From assembly GCA_033762715.1 (NCBI GenBank), contig JANRLL010000005.1, forward strand, positions 1 through 64,000: a DNA stretch of 64,000 bases, written 5' to 3'. Every line of letters starts with the position of its first letter. Position 1 is the first letter of the stretch. Below, piece after piece: positions 1 through 8,479 of this stretch. Source of the DNA: JANRLL01 sp033762715 (GTDB lineage: Bacteria; Pseudomonadota; Alphaproteobacteria; Rickettsiales; SXRF01). The notes under the pieces were generated by a model. It saw nothing but the letters and a program-made list of their open reading frames with translations, made no database searches and had not been told where the DNA came from. Made by a program: the position numbers and the translations under genes.

Positions 1-3000
1 CATTGCCCGTATCGCTGATACGGTTGTCACGGATGCCGAAGTCTTCCGAACCGCTCACCGTGATACCACGCAAGGTCGTATCCGTAATACGGTTGTCGCG
101 GATACCAAAATCCTCAGAGTTCGATATAGAGATACCGTTACCCGCAGCATTGCGAACAGTGTTATCAACAATATCTAAGCCGTTGCTGTTACTTGCGGAA
201 ATACCCGTGCTATTAAGATCGCGCAGCTTATTCGAACGCACATCGTTGTTATCGCTATTCACTAGCTTAATACCAACATTTGCGCCGTCTACTTCGTTGC
301 GCACAACATCCACGTCATCACTATTATTGATCACGATACCATCACGCGTTGCATCGACAACATCATTGCGTGATACGCGGCTGTTACCACTATTGATGAG
401 GTAGATACCATTCCCGCCAGCATCTTCAATATCGTTTCTAGAAACAACGCTATCGCCACTGTTAGTCAGTCGGATACCATCAGAACCGGTTCCGGTTACG
501 TTATTGCGGCGAACTTCACTGTCAGCACTATTTACTAGTGAAATACCGATAGCGCCAGCATCTTCAACCGTGTTTCCGTTTACAACACTAGAACTACTTG
601 CGTTTAAGTAAATGCCGCTCTTAATAACGTTATATACATTGTTATTGGTAACATCTGTACCAGAGCTTTTGGATACGTAAATCCCTTCCCAGTCAGCGCC
701 ATCTACGGTGTTAGCATCGACAGTGCTTCCCTGAGCGTCGTACATGCGAATACCGTTCGTATCGACGTTGGTAATGATATTATTAGTGATCGTTGTATTA
801 GCACCGTGGAATACGTTGATACCCATTACAGAGTCACTGATCGTATTGCCATCCAATACGTTGTCGGTGCTCAGGCCAACATAAATACCCGCTTGTGTTG
901 CTCCGCTAATATCATTGTCTTGTACAAGCGTATGGTCTGAACCTGCGAGGTTAACGCCATAGTTGCCAGACACGCCTAATGTATTACCAGAAATGGTGCC
1001 ATTATCTGCATTGATATAGTGCACACCAGTTCCAACATTTGACATCTCATTGTTAGAAGTCGTCACCGCATTACTAAATGTTACGGCAATACCCGTTGCA
1101 GTATCTGTGATTGTATTGGCATCTATCAGCGAGTTATCAGCGCCCAGCGTAGCAAGAATACCATATTGGCCACCACCATTAATTATGTTGTTGGTAATCT
1201 GAGATGCAGGTCCACCTGTTATATAAACACCATAGAATCCTGTATTGTTCAGCGTGTTGTCATCTATCACTAAATTGGTAGAACCAGTGGTTTGTATACC
1301 CGCGGTAGACGTATCAGAGATGTTGTTCAGCGCAATATAGCTGTCATCGCTATCGACGATTTCAACACCTATCGCACCACCACTAATCGTATTTTCGATT
1401 AAACTGGTTGCAGTACTTGGATTAACACGAATGCCCTTCGCATTGTTTGACAAGTCATTGCTTACAACCGCAACATTCGAACTACCATCAACCCAGATAC
1501 CATTGCCACTGCTGTTGTTGACTGTATTGTCATACACATCAACCATATTGCTACCATCCATTACATGGATGCCATTAGCATTATTGTTAAGCGTATTGTT
1601 CAATACATCAGTGTTATCTGCGTTACTGATTTGAATACCATCGCTAACAGCACCTGAAACGCTGTTGAGCTTTACCAATGATCCATCAGCATGGGTAAGG
1701 TAAATACCATTCCATCCAGCCGTGTTAATGATATTTGATTGAACAGTATATGGGCTTGTAGCATCCACATGTATAGCATTGCGCGATACATTCGTCAGAT
1801 TGTTATTGAGAATGCTACCACTTCCGTTGGCAACCTTGATACCATAGTTCAAGTTGTTAGATAATGTGTTGCCAGAAATCAGGATATTGTTAGCACCAGA
1901 TGCATAAATCCCTGCGTAGATTGTTCCATCCAAACGCGTGGTGGTATTAATCGTATTATCCTTCACCTGCACACCGTTAGCGGCAGCTACCGAAATACCA
2001 GAGCCGTTATTCGTAAGAATATTTTCGGTGATCTGTGCGTTATGACTGCTATAGCCCACCTGAATGGCGTTATTACCATAACCACTTAGAGTATTTTCAT
2101 TAACTACTGCATCCGCTGAGTTGGTTACAACGACACCGTTATATCCATTGCTCATGATGTTTTCGCTTATTACCAGACCGCTGGTTTTGCCTACATCAAT
2201 GCCATAATTCATACGATCAATGGTGTTGTTAGATATCACCAAACCGGTGACTTCCGTTGCGCCTACACCACGGCTACCATTGCCTGAATGATGAATATTA
2301 TTGCCCGTAACGTTGATCGAAGAACCCTTCACCAACTTAATCGCACTACCCGCACCAATTAAATGGTGGATATGGTTGTCTGCAATATTCCAATTGCTAC
2401 CACCATTACCCAAAATACCATTACCCACATTGGTAATTTCTACGTCGGAGATCGAAACGTTGTTAGCTGCAGCTACACCGTATGCAAGACCTTCGTCAGC
2501 AATACCGAATGAGTTAGCATTACCATTAGAGATGCTACCACCTGTGATGAAAACATCATGTGCACCGTGCAAGCTAATACCGCCGATGCTGCCACTGAGA
2601 ATGGTGTTGTCCGTCAACGCACCTTTAGAGCCATTTGAGAAATCAAACGCAAGCGAACTACCTGCACCATTGATCACGTTTTCTGTGGCATTAATCGTCA
2701 ACAGGTTACCAATTGCAGCAATAGCTGCCCAGCCATTACCGCTGATATTAGAATTCGTGATATTGACCGTATGTGCGCTAGAACCACCAAAGAAAGAGTC
2801 ACTTACCGCATATACGCCAAACGCACCACCACTCAAAACGGTGACGTTATCAACGGCACCACCTGCATTGCTGTATGCAATGCTGCTGAAACCATTTGCG
2901 CCAACCGGCATGCCAGAAACAGCAGAGCCATCTACTTTCAGGCCCGAGATATTAATATTATTGCCGTTCTCAGCTAAGATAATCGGAGCATAATATTGTG

Positions 3001-5569
3001 ATGTCCACAACGGCGCATTCTGCACCAAAGATGCAGTAGCTAACGATGTAGGTTTAATGGTTGTAGAGCCGCTACCCAATATATTCACATTACTGCGGCC
3101 AATAATTTTGAAAATCTGATCCCATTCACCATTGCCCAATTGAACGGTGGTAGTGCCTGATGCTGCATTAACGGCATCTATCGCATTTTGAATATTACCT
3201 GGCAGGTTTTGTTTTAAACTAACAGAATCACCTAACAATACACTTGGAGTATCGCTGTAAAAAACACCGCTATTATCGATAGTCAAGTTGCTAGATGCCG
3301 TAATCGTACTATCTGTCAGCGTTACGTCATGACCAACCAAACTAACATTAGCACCCGATAATGCGCTGCTAGTTAGCGTAATATCCACTGGGTCTATTTC
3401 CACATCCCCGTCAGTTGTAACGGTCGTGTTTTTCAGGGCCACTGTATCTTGCGCATTGATGGTAACATTACCTGTTCCCGACTCAATCAACGCAGTGCCA
3501 CCATTTCCGCCGTTGCCGCCGTTGCCAGCATTACCGCCGTTGCCACCTTGGTGACCACCATTGTTATTGCCATTATTGCCGACATAGCCACCATTGCCAC
3601 CACTACCGCCATTGCCACCGGTTAAAACATCCGCACCTGCAGTTAGTGTAATGTTACCCGAAGCACTGATAAGCGAAGCATTGCCACCGTTACCGCCGTT
3701 ACCGCCGTTGCCGCCGTTGCCGCCATGACCGCCGTTGCCATTACCATTGCCGTTACCACCGTTACCACCCTTACCACCATTGCCACCATTACCGCCATCG
3801 CCACCAAGAATAATGTCTTGGGCGGCCAACAGGGTGATAGTGCCAGATTGCGTAGAAATGGTTGCATTTTCTCCAGCACCACCATTATTTCCGTGGTTGC
3901 CGTGGTTGCCGTTGTTACCATTGTTACCGCTATTGCCGTTATTGCCGTTATTACCGTTGTTGCCGTTAGCACCTTGCCCAGCAAGTTTAATATTATTGCC
4001 AGCATTCAATATGACATCGCCACCTGTTGCACCTGCATAGTTAGAGGTAATTGATGCAGTAAGGATAATATCATTAATGGCATTCAGCGTTAAGGTTGCA
4101 GCCGTTGACCAGCTAATGTCACTCGCAACAGTGATATTACCCGCTTGGCCGCCGCCCGTTGGGCTATTTACTTCAGCATTAGTATTGGTTGCCAATAAGA
4201 TATTCAGTGCGGTTGCAAATATAGGACCAATATTAAGGTTCAATGGATCAAACAACACCGTGCCGCTTTTACCATTAATCGCATGCAGGTCTACGCGGGT
4301 ATTCTCCCCTACGTTTAATTCATTGTGCGAAGAAATTTCTGCGAACCCACCGTTACCACCATTAACGCCGCCCAGACCAACTATTGAACCATCAAAGTCT
4401 GTAGCATTATCAGACCATATAACCGCAACACCGCCGTTACCGGTATCCGTTGCGCTTACATCTATATAGGAGCGCCTATCAACAATCACATTCTGCGCAT
4501 GGGCTAACGTACCGCCACCTTGATAATCACCACCAACAAGAACTTTACCGCCGCCAGCTGCACCCGATGCATCGATCGTTGCTGCGCTTAGTTCAACGCT
4601 AGAGCCAGTGACGCTGACATTGCCGCCTTTTTGACCACCTGCTTTACCAGATGCATCCACTTTGCCCGCGACCTTAACGCTGCCATCGCTGCCACCATCT
4701 AATATAATAGTACCACCGACTTTACGCGCTGCTTTTGCTTCAATAATACCGGTCGTATTGATAGCGCTATCCACAACAGATTTCGCCGCATTTGCCGTGA
4801 GCAGAATGACGCCACCATTTGCAGAGATAGTGCCATTATTAGTAACCGCTGCACCCAATTCTTTACCGGTTTCATCCAGCGCTTTTGCTTGAGTTTTTTG
4901 ACCCATTGCAAAGCTATAAAGACCATCACCATAGAAATCGACGCTGAAGGTTTCAGTAGATGCCAATTGTACAGTGCCAAGGTTAGCTTGGATCACGCCA
5001 TCGTTTTGCACACCAGGCGCAACTAACGCAACAAGACCACCTTCTGCAGCAGTAATGCGCCCTTTGTTGATAATGCTTGCATTAGGGCGACCCGCCTTGT
5101 CAAACTTGTAGTTACCGGAATTGAAATTCGCATTGGAGATATCAGCGGTCGTTGCCACTAAGCCAGCAACATCCACTTGAGAACCAGCACCAAACAATAC
5201 GCCATTTGGGTTGATAATCATGAGCTGACCATTGGCAGACAGATTACCTAAAATTTGAGTTGGATTACCATTGGTAATTCGGTTCAAAGTAATTGAGCTA
5301 GCGCCTGGCTGATTGAAACGAACCGCTTCGCCTGTCAAAATATCGAAATTACCCCAGTTGATAATGCCACGATCACTTGTCTGATTGATAATCAGATTGG
5401 TCGCATCAGGCTGATTGACCGTAATTTGGCCGGATTGTATGTCGGGACTCTGTGGCAATGCCAATGATTGGTATGGCACCAATATACTGGCCAATGCAAT
5501 ACTAACACCAAAGGTCAATTTGCTGGAGAGCGTTGAACCATCCTTCAAACGTTGTGCTATGTTAGTCAT
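1..5569 (-). CDS. Giant TpsA-type filamentous adhesin (two-partner secretion), 3' end beyond window
   Basis: One open frame runs from ATG at 5569 to the window edge (1856 codons, no stop). I checked the frame near 4498, 3358, 1561 and 4. Residues 1-38 look like a signal peptide. Residues 40-250 match a TPS/haemagglutination domain, with NRITNGNPTQILG near 97 and NPNGVLFG near 120. Residues about 526-693 are Gly/Asn-rich (GGNGGN runs). From about residue 790 the chain becomes a long right-handed parallel beta-helix of NosD/PbH1-like repeats (N-x-I-x-x-x-x-x-x-G-I). By family knowledge such proteins are exported across the outer membrane by a TpsB partner, which lies directly upstream, and act in adhesion or contact-dependent functions. 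The cargo domain, if any, is outside the window. Function beyond surface exoprotein is inference. The start is chosen because the upstream ATG at 5588 hits a stop after 8 codons. Confidence 0.9.
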   Translation of the reverse strand, partial: MTNIAQRLKDGSTLSSKLTFGVSIALASILVPYQSLALPQSPDIQSGQITVNQPDATNLIINQTSDRGIINWGNFDILTGEAVRFNQPGASSITLNRITNGNPTQILGNLSANGQLMIINPNGVLFGAGSQVDVAGLVATTADISNANFNSGNYKFDKAGRPNASIINKGRITAAEGGLVALVAPGVQNDGVIQANLGTVQLASTETFSVDFYGDGLYSFAMGQKTQAKALDETGKELGAAVTNNGTISANGGVILLTANAAKSVVDSAINTTGIIEAKAARKVGGTIILDGGSDGSVKVAGKVDASGKAGGQKGGNVSVTGSSVELSAATIDASGAAGGGKVLVGGDYQGGGTLAHAQNVIVDRRSYIDVSATDTGNGGVAVIWSDNATDFDGSIVGLGGVNGGNGGFAEISSHNELNVGENTRVDLHAINGKSGTVLFDPLNLNIGPIFATALNILLATNTNAEVNSPTGGGQAGNITVASDISWSTAATLTLNAINDIILTASITSNYAGATGGDVILNAGNNIKLAGQGANGNNGNNGNNGNSGNNGNNGNHGNHGNNGGAGENATISTQSGTITLLAAQDIILGGDGGNGGNGGKGGNGGNGNGNGNGGHGGNGGNGGNGGNGGNASLISASGNITLTAGADVLTGGNGGSGGNGGYVGNNGNNNGGHQGGNGGNAGNGGNGGNGGTALIESGTGNVTINAQDTVALKNTTVTTDGDVEIDPVDITLTSSALSGANVSLVGHDVTLTDSTITASSNLTIDNSGVFYSDTPSVLLGDSVSLKQNLPGNIQNAIDAVNAASGTTTVQLGNGEWDQIFKIIGRSNVNILGSGSTTIKPTSLATASLVQNAPLWTSQYYAPIILAENGNNINISGLKVDGSAVSGMPVGANGFSSIAYSNAGGAVDNVTVLSGGAFGVYAVSDSFFGGSSAHTVNITNSNISGNGWAAIAAIGNLLTINATENVINGAGSSLAFDFSNGSKGALTDNTILSGSIGGISLHGAHDVFITGGSISNGNANSFGIADEGLAYGVAAANNVSISDVEITNVGNGILGNGGSNWNIADNHIHHLIGAGSAIKLVKGSSINVTGNNIHHSGNGSRGVGATEVTGLVISNNTIDRMNYGIDVGKTSGLVISENIMSNGYNGVVVTNSADAVVNENTLSGYGNNAIQVGYSSHNAQITENILTNNGSGISVAAANGVQVKDNTINTTTRLDGTIYAGIYASGANNILISGNTLSNNLNYGIKVANGSGSILNNNLTNVSRNAIHVDATSPYTVQSNIINTAGWNGIYLTHADGSLVKLNSVSGAVSDGIQISNADNTDVLNNTLNNNANGIHVMDGSNMVDVYDNTVNNSSGNGIWVDGSSNVAVVSNDLSNNAKGIRVNPSTATSLIENTISGGAIGVEIVDSDDSYIALNNISDTSTAGIQTTGSTNLVIDDNTLNNTGFYGVYITGGPASQITNNIINGGGQYGILATLGADNSLIDANTITDTATGIAVTFSNAVTTSNNEMSNVGTGVHYINADNGTISGNTLGVSGNYGVNLAGSDHTLVQDNDISGATQAGIYVGLSTDNVLDGNTISDSVMGINVFHGANTTITNNIITNVDTNGIRMYDAQGSTVDANTVDGADWEGIYVSKSSGTDVTNNNVYNVIKSGIYLNASSSSVVNGNTVEDAGAIGISLVNSADSEVRRNNVTGTGSDGIRLTNSGDSVVSRNDIEDAGGNGIYLINSGNSRVSRNDVVDATRDGIVINNSDDVDVVRNEVDGANVGIKLVNSDNNDVRSNKLRDLNSTGISASNSNGLDIVDNTVRNAAGNGISISNSEDFGIRDNRITDTTLRGITVSGSEDFGIRDNRISDTGN
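4..3000 (-). repeat. Parallel beta-helix coding repeats (about 22-24 codons each)
   Basis: The 3' half of the visible adhesin is built of dozens of degenerate units of about 22-24 residues, each with an N-x-I/V core and a following G-I/V step. Near the window edge the units become almost identical at DNA level: ATACGGTTGTC recurs at 18-28 and 87-97, a 69-nt (23-codon) step. That indicates recent unit duplication. Confidence 0.8.
3490..3990 (-). repeat. Gly/Asn-rich low-complexity coding repeat (GGNGGN)
   Basis: Three blocks of triplet-periodic GCCGCCGTT/ACCGCC-type sequence encode runs of G-G-N and G-N-N on the minus strand (residues about 526-693 of the adhesin), separated by short beta-strand segments. 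The composition resembles PGRS-like or collagen-like spacers. On the plus strand the same bases give meaningless Pro/Leu runs. Confidence 0.8.
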
Positions 5570-5588
5570 GTTGTGCTATGTTAGTCAT
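5551..5588 (-). repeat. 19-bp tandem duplication spanning the adhesin start codon
   Basis: GTTGTGCTATGTTAGTCAT occurs twice in perfect tandem (5551-5569 and 5570-5588). Each copy carries an ATG on the minus strand. The purine-rich SD (AGAAGGGA) sits just ahead of the outer ATG at 5588, which opens an 8-codon frame ending in TAA at 5564-5562. That stop lies just past the inner ATG at 5569, which starts the adhesin. Because 19 is not a multiple of three, gain or loss of a copy changes which ATG the SD serves. Confidence 0.9.
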
Positions 5589-5632
5589 AATGTCCCTTCT
5601 CTGCCCTGACACAAAAAATGTGCCAGAACCCT

Positions 5633-5665
5633 ATTTTATATTATACATAAAGTACAATATAAAAT
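5633..5665. promoter_or_regulatory. AT-rich inverted repeat between tpsB and tpsA
   Basis: ATTTTATATT (5633-5642) and AATATAAAAT (5656-5665) form a perfect 10-bp inverted repeat with a 13-nt spacer, in the 165-nt gap between the transporter stop and the adhesin start. It could be an operator, an internal promoter element or an mRNA hairpin attenuating the large gene. No regulator is assigned. Confidence 0.45.
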
Positions 5666-5734
5666 TAACCAGTTATTAATAAATAATTTTCACAACAATT
5701 TCTTGTGTTTAAATGCATTAACACATTGTTTTAT

Positions 5735-7423
5735 TTAAAAATTTCTTGATAAGTTAAAGAATAGGCGAGGCTCATCGCCATCTTCACCGGCAATAGCCAC
5801 CTTCTTACTAATAGGCAGCGCCAACTCGACGTTAACAAACAACTCGTCAGGCAACACCAAACGGGTACCCATACCTGTGGAGCTCAAAGAATCGCTTTCT
5901 ATTTCACCCGGCAACGCATGACGTTTCCACGCCTTACCGTAATCCAAGAACCCATAGAACTGATACGATTTTAATAAATCCCATTTAGGCGCCTGGCTAT
6001 ATTGTAGTTCCGCACGACCACTCCAACCGCTATCACCCGTGAGCTCTGAAGGGTCATAAGCAGATGCAAAGTTAGGCCCCCCTACACCAAATTGCTCCGC
6101 TGACAACAAAGGATCAGCAGACAGCTGCCCCGCAGCACTTAGATAGAGGTTGAAATAATCAAATACAGGCTGCAGACGGCTCACTTGAAGATTTGTCTTA
6201 AGAAATGAAGTGTTCCCTACTGCACGAGAACGGATATTCAAATCCGTATTATCATCAATTCCAACACCTTTAGAGCCAGAGAACTCCACACGGTTAATGG
6301 CAAGCATGCTGTCCACAAAATCATACATAAAAGACGCCCTGGCTACCCTTAGACGATCTTGATAGAAGTCAGAATTAGCAAGCTCCACATCAACATTCTT
6401 CACATCAAATCCAAGCGCCCCCACAAGGTTATCTTTACGAGAACGCAATATAGGATGAGACACTTCAACCGAATAAGTGCTGTCTTCACCATGGATATCC
6501 AAATTGCTCAAACGAGAACCAGGATTAGTGGTGGTGGTAGACGCAGAAAGAGAAAGCATAGTTCCGTCTGAACCAAGCATTTCTTGGTGTTGAATCTGAC
6601 CGTATTTTAACTCTTCTGTTTGAAACGGGGTAACGATACCTCTGATCTGTGTACGATCATATACACCTAGTACGTTATTAGCACCTAACGTCAATGACGT
6701 TTGATAAGGACCGATGTATCGACTGCCACGATTATCGGCCATGATCTGACCGTCGAATTGCTTCTCAGATAAGGTAATAATAACATCTGACGCACCCGTT
6801 ACAGTTGGAGACGGCCGAATGACTGCGCGTGCAGATAGACCGGGAAGATCTTCCATCAACAACAAATAGCGCTCTAGCGTTTCAGCGTTAAGGGGTTTGG
6901 ATTCCCGAATTCTATCGGCATAATCACGTAAAATGCCATCGTTAACCGCTAAACCTTGGAACTGAACCTGGTCAACAGCCCCCTCAATAATTCTAACAGT
7001 TACTACACCGTGATCAATTTTCTGAGGCGGCAAGATAGCACGCGACAAAATATACCCATTATTACGGTAATACGCGGTTATCTTAGAAACGATCTGATTA
7101 AGAGTAGTAAGTGATATTTCTTGTCCAACATAAGACGCGTAAATCGGCTTAAGATCATCTTCAGAAAACGCCGTTAGATCAACGAACTTTATTTCCTTAA
7201 ATACAAAGGTTAAATCACCCTTAAGCGTTTTATTTCCAGCGCCTTCATCCGTTGTAATGATTGCACTATTCGGATCAACAGTAGGAGCTTGTTGGATTTT
7301 AAAGCGCTGTTGAATAATGCCTGGATCCACCGCTGGAGTGTATGCCGCCTGCGCAACTACAACAGATGGAAAAAATGCCAAAATCGCAATTAAACCATAT
7401 ATATAGTTATGCTTCATATCCAT
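5735..7423 (-). CDS. ShlB/FhaC-type two-partner secretion transporter (TpsB)
   Basis: Outer-membrane beta-barrel transporter that exports the downstream TpsA adhesin. The 562-residue chain has an N-terminal signal peptide (hydrophobic residues about 8-24, cleavage after VVA/QAA). A POTRA_2-like domain lies around residues 60-160, with the expected basic-hydrophobic patterning and a YYRNNGYILSRA segment near 110. From about 190 to the end is a long beta-barrel ending in an aromatic residue (SRNF), typical of Omp85-superfamily barrels. Length is normal for the family. It lies 165 nt upstream of the adhesin on the same strand, the usual tpsB-tpsA order, so the two are probably cotranscribed. The substrate assignment rests on adjacency and is strong inference. 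Confidence 0.92.
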   Translation of the reverse strand: MDMKHNYIYGLIAILAFFPSVVVAQAAYTPAVDPGIIQQRFKIQQAPTVDPNSAIITTDEGAGNKTLKGDLTFVFKEIKFVDLTAFSEDDLKPIYASYVGQEISLTTLNQIVSKITAYYRNNGYILSRAILPPQKIDHGVVTVRIIEGAVDQVQFQGLAVNDGILRDYADRIRESKPLNAETLERYLLLMEDLPGLSARAVIRPSPTVTGASDVIITLSEKQFDGQIMADNRGSRYIGPYQTSLTLGANNVLGVYDRTQIRGIVTPFQTEELKYGQIQHQEMLGSDGTMLSLSASTTTTNPGSRLSNLDIHGEDSTYSVEVSHPILRSRKDNLVGALGFDVKNVDVELANSDFYQDRLRVARASFMYDFVDSMLAINRVEFSGSKGVGIDDNTDLNIRSRAVGNTSFLKTNLQVSRLQPVFDYFNLYLSAAGQLSADPLLSAEQFGVGGPNFASAYDPSELTGDSGWSGRAELQYSQAPKWDLLKSYQFYGFLDYGKAWKRHALPGEIESDSLSSTGMGTRLVLPDELFVNVELALPISKKVAIAGEDGDEPRLFFNLSRNF

Positions 7424-7536
7424 GTGCCGTTTTTATAAAAATAAACCGCATACTAAGCAGCTAATTTTACATTTGTAAAGACCATAAGGTATTGATATAA
7501 ATTCTTTCCCCACATGTGTGATATTCTCGTAGCAAC

Positions 7537-8118
7537 ATGATAAATAAGCGCATCATTATTGGCATAACCGGAGCATCAGGCGCCATCTATGGCATTCGCC
7601 TGCTAGAAGCTTTCAAGCATGTGGGCATTGAAACCCATCTCGTCGTTTCTAAAGCCGGCCAGATCACCTTGGCGCATGAGATGGACATTAGCGCACAAGC
7701 AATCCCTTCTCTAGCCAATTATTATCATAATTGCGGTGATCTTTCGGCCAGTATCGCCAGCGGTTCGTTCAAAACACTGGGCATGGTGATCGCGCCATGC
7801 TCCATGCGCAGTTTAGGTGAAATCGCAACTGGCATCAGCTCAAGCCTGCTGACACGCGCAGCCGACGTTGTACTTAAAGAACGGCGCAAATTGGTGCTGA
7901 TGGTGCGTGAAACCCCGCTGCATTCGATTCATCTGCGCAATATGGCTGCCGTGTCCGATGCGGGCGGTATTATTGCCCCGCCGGTCCCTGCATTTTATAA
8001 TAAACCCAGCTGTATTGATGACATCGTTAACCATACCACCGGACGGGTTTTAGACCTTTTCGACCTCGAACATCAGCTATTAACCCGTTGGAATGGCCTA
8101 CAAAAATCCATTTCATAA
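7537..8118 (+). CDS. ubiX: Flavin prenyltransferase UbiX
   Basis: Makes prenylated FMN from dimethylallyl phosphate and FMN, the cofactor of UbiD-type decarboxylases in ubiquinone synthesis. The 193-residue length is normal. The Rossmann-like FMN site GITGASGAIYG is at residues 9-19, with PCSM at 87-90, and the RETPL phosphate-binding motif at 124-128. The gene is divergent from the adhesin transporter, separated by 113 nt. No ubiD is in the window. Cytoplasmic by family knowledge. Confident from the three motifs. Confidence 0.93.
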   Translation: MINKRIIIGITGASGAIYGIRLLEAFKHVGIETHLVVSKAGQITLAHEMDISAQAIPSLANYYHNCGDLSASIASGSFKTLGMVIAPCSMRSLGEIATGISSSLLTRAADVVLKERRKLVLMVRETPLHSIHLRNMAAVSDAGGIIAPPVPAFYNKPSCIDDIVNHTTGRVLDLFDLEHQLLTRWNGLQKSIS

Positions 8119-8290
8119 ACATTTTGTTTATAAATTTGTAGGCCTTATCATAAAAATCTGGTATAATTATCGGCTACAACTGATAATACCCTGTGAGTTT
8201 TTTCTCGCACAGCCCTGAAATATCAAAAGCTTATTTATAGGCTCAGGGGTATTGTCGACTATACGAATCGAAAGAATAGAGCGACGCAAG

Positions 8291-8479
8291 ATGAATGAAG
8301 ATATTTTGCTCCTGAAACAGCTGGAGTCACTCCGGATCCAGCATCGTGATCTCGACGGTAAAATTAGACAAGACGATTTGGACGAATTCACGCGTAAGCG
8401 CTTCCAAAAAATGAAGCTGCATTTGCGAGATGAAATTATCAAGCTCGAGCAGCTCGTCTATCCCGACATCATTGCTTAA
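8291..8479 (+). CDS. YdcH/DUF465-family small protein
   Basis: Short, charged, helical protein of the DUF465 (YdcH) family. The core reads LESLRIQHRDLDGKI, then a KRFQKMKLHLRDEI helix, the usual helix-turn-helix hairpin of these 60-75-residue proteins. Function in the family is unknown. I chose ATG 8291 (62 aa); a TTG at 8252 would add 13 residues, but its AGGGG is only 2 nt upstream. The gene follows ubiX after a 172-nt gap containing a TATAAT at about 8161, and its 3' end meets the next gene, so the two may be translationally linked. Confidence 0.65.
   Translation: MNEDILLLKQLESLRIQHRDLDGKIRQDDLDEFTRKRFQKMKLHLRDEIIKLEQLVYPDIIA

Noticed and set aside
2301..2993. 230-codon plus-strand open frame and other plus-strand frames within 1-5.0 kb
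   Set aside because: They are rich in Pro/Leu/Thr without domain logic and lie opposite the continuous adhesin frame, whose repeats explain the base pattern.
3643..4005. Minus-strand 120-codon frame with Met/Thr/Val runs
   Set aside because: Off-frame reading of the GGN-encoding repeat of the adhesin.
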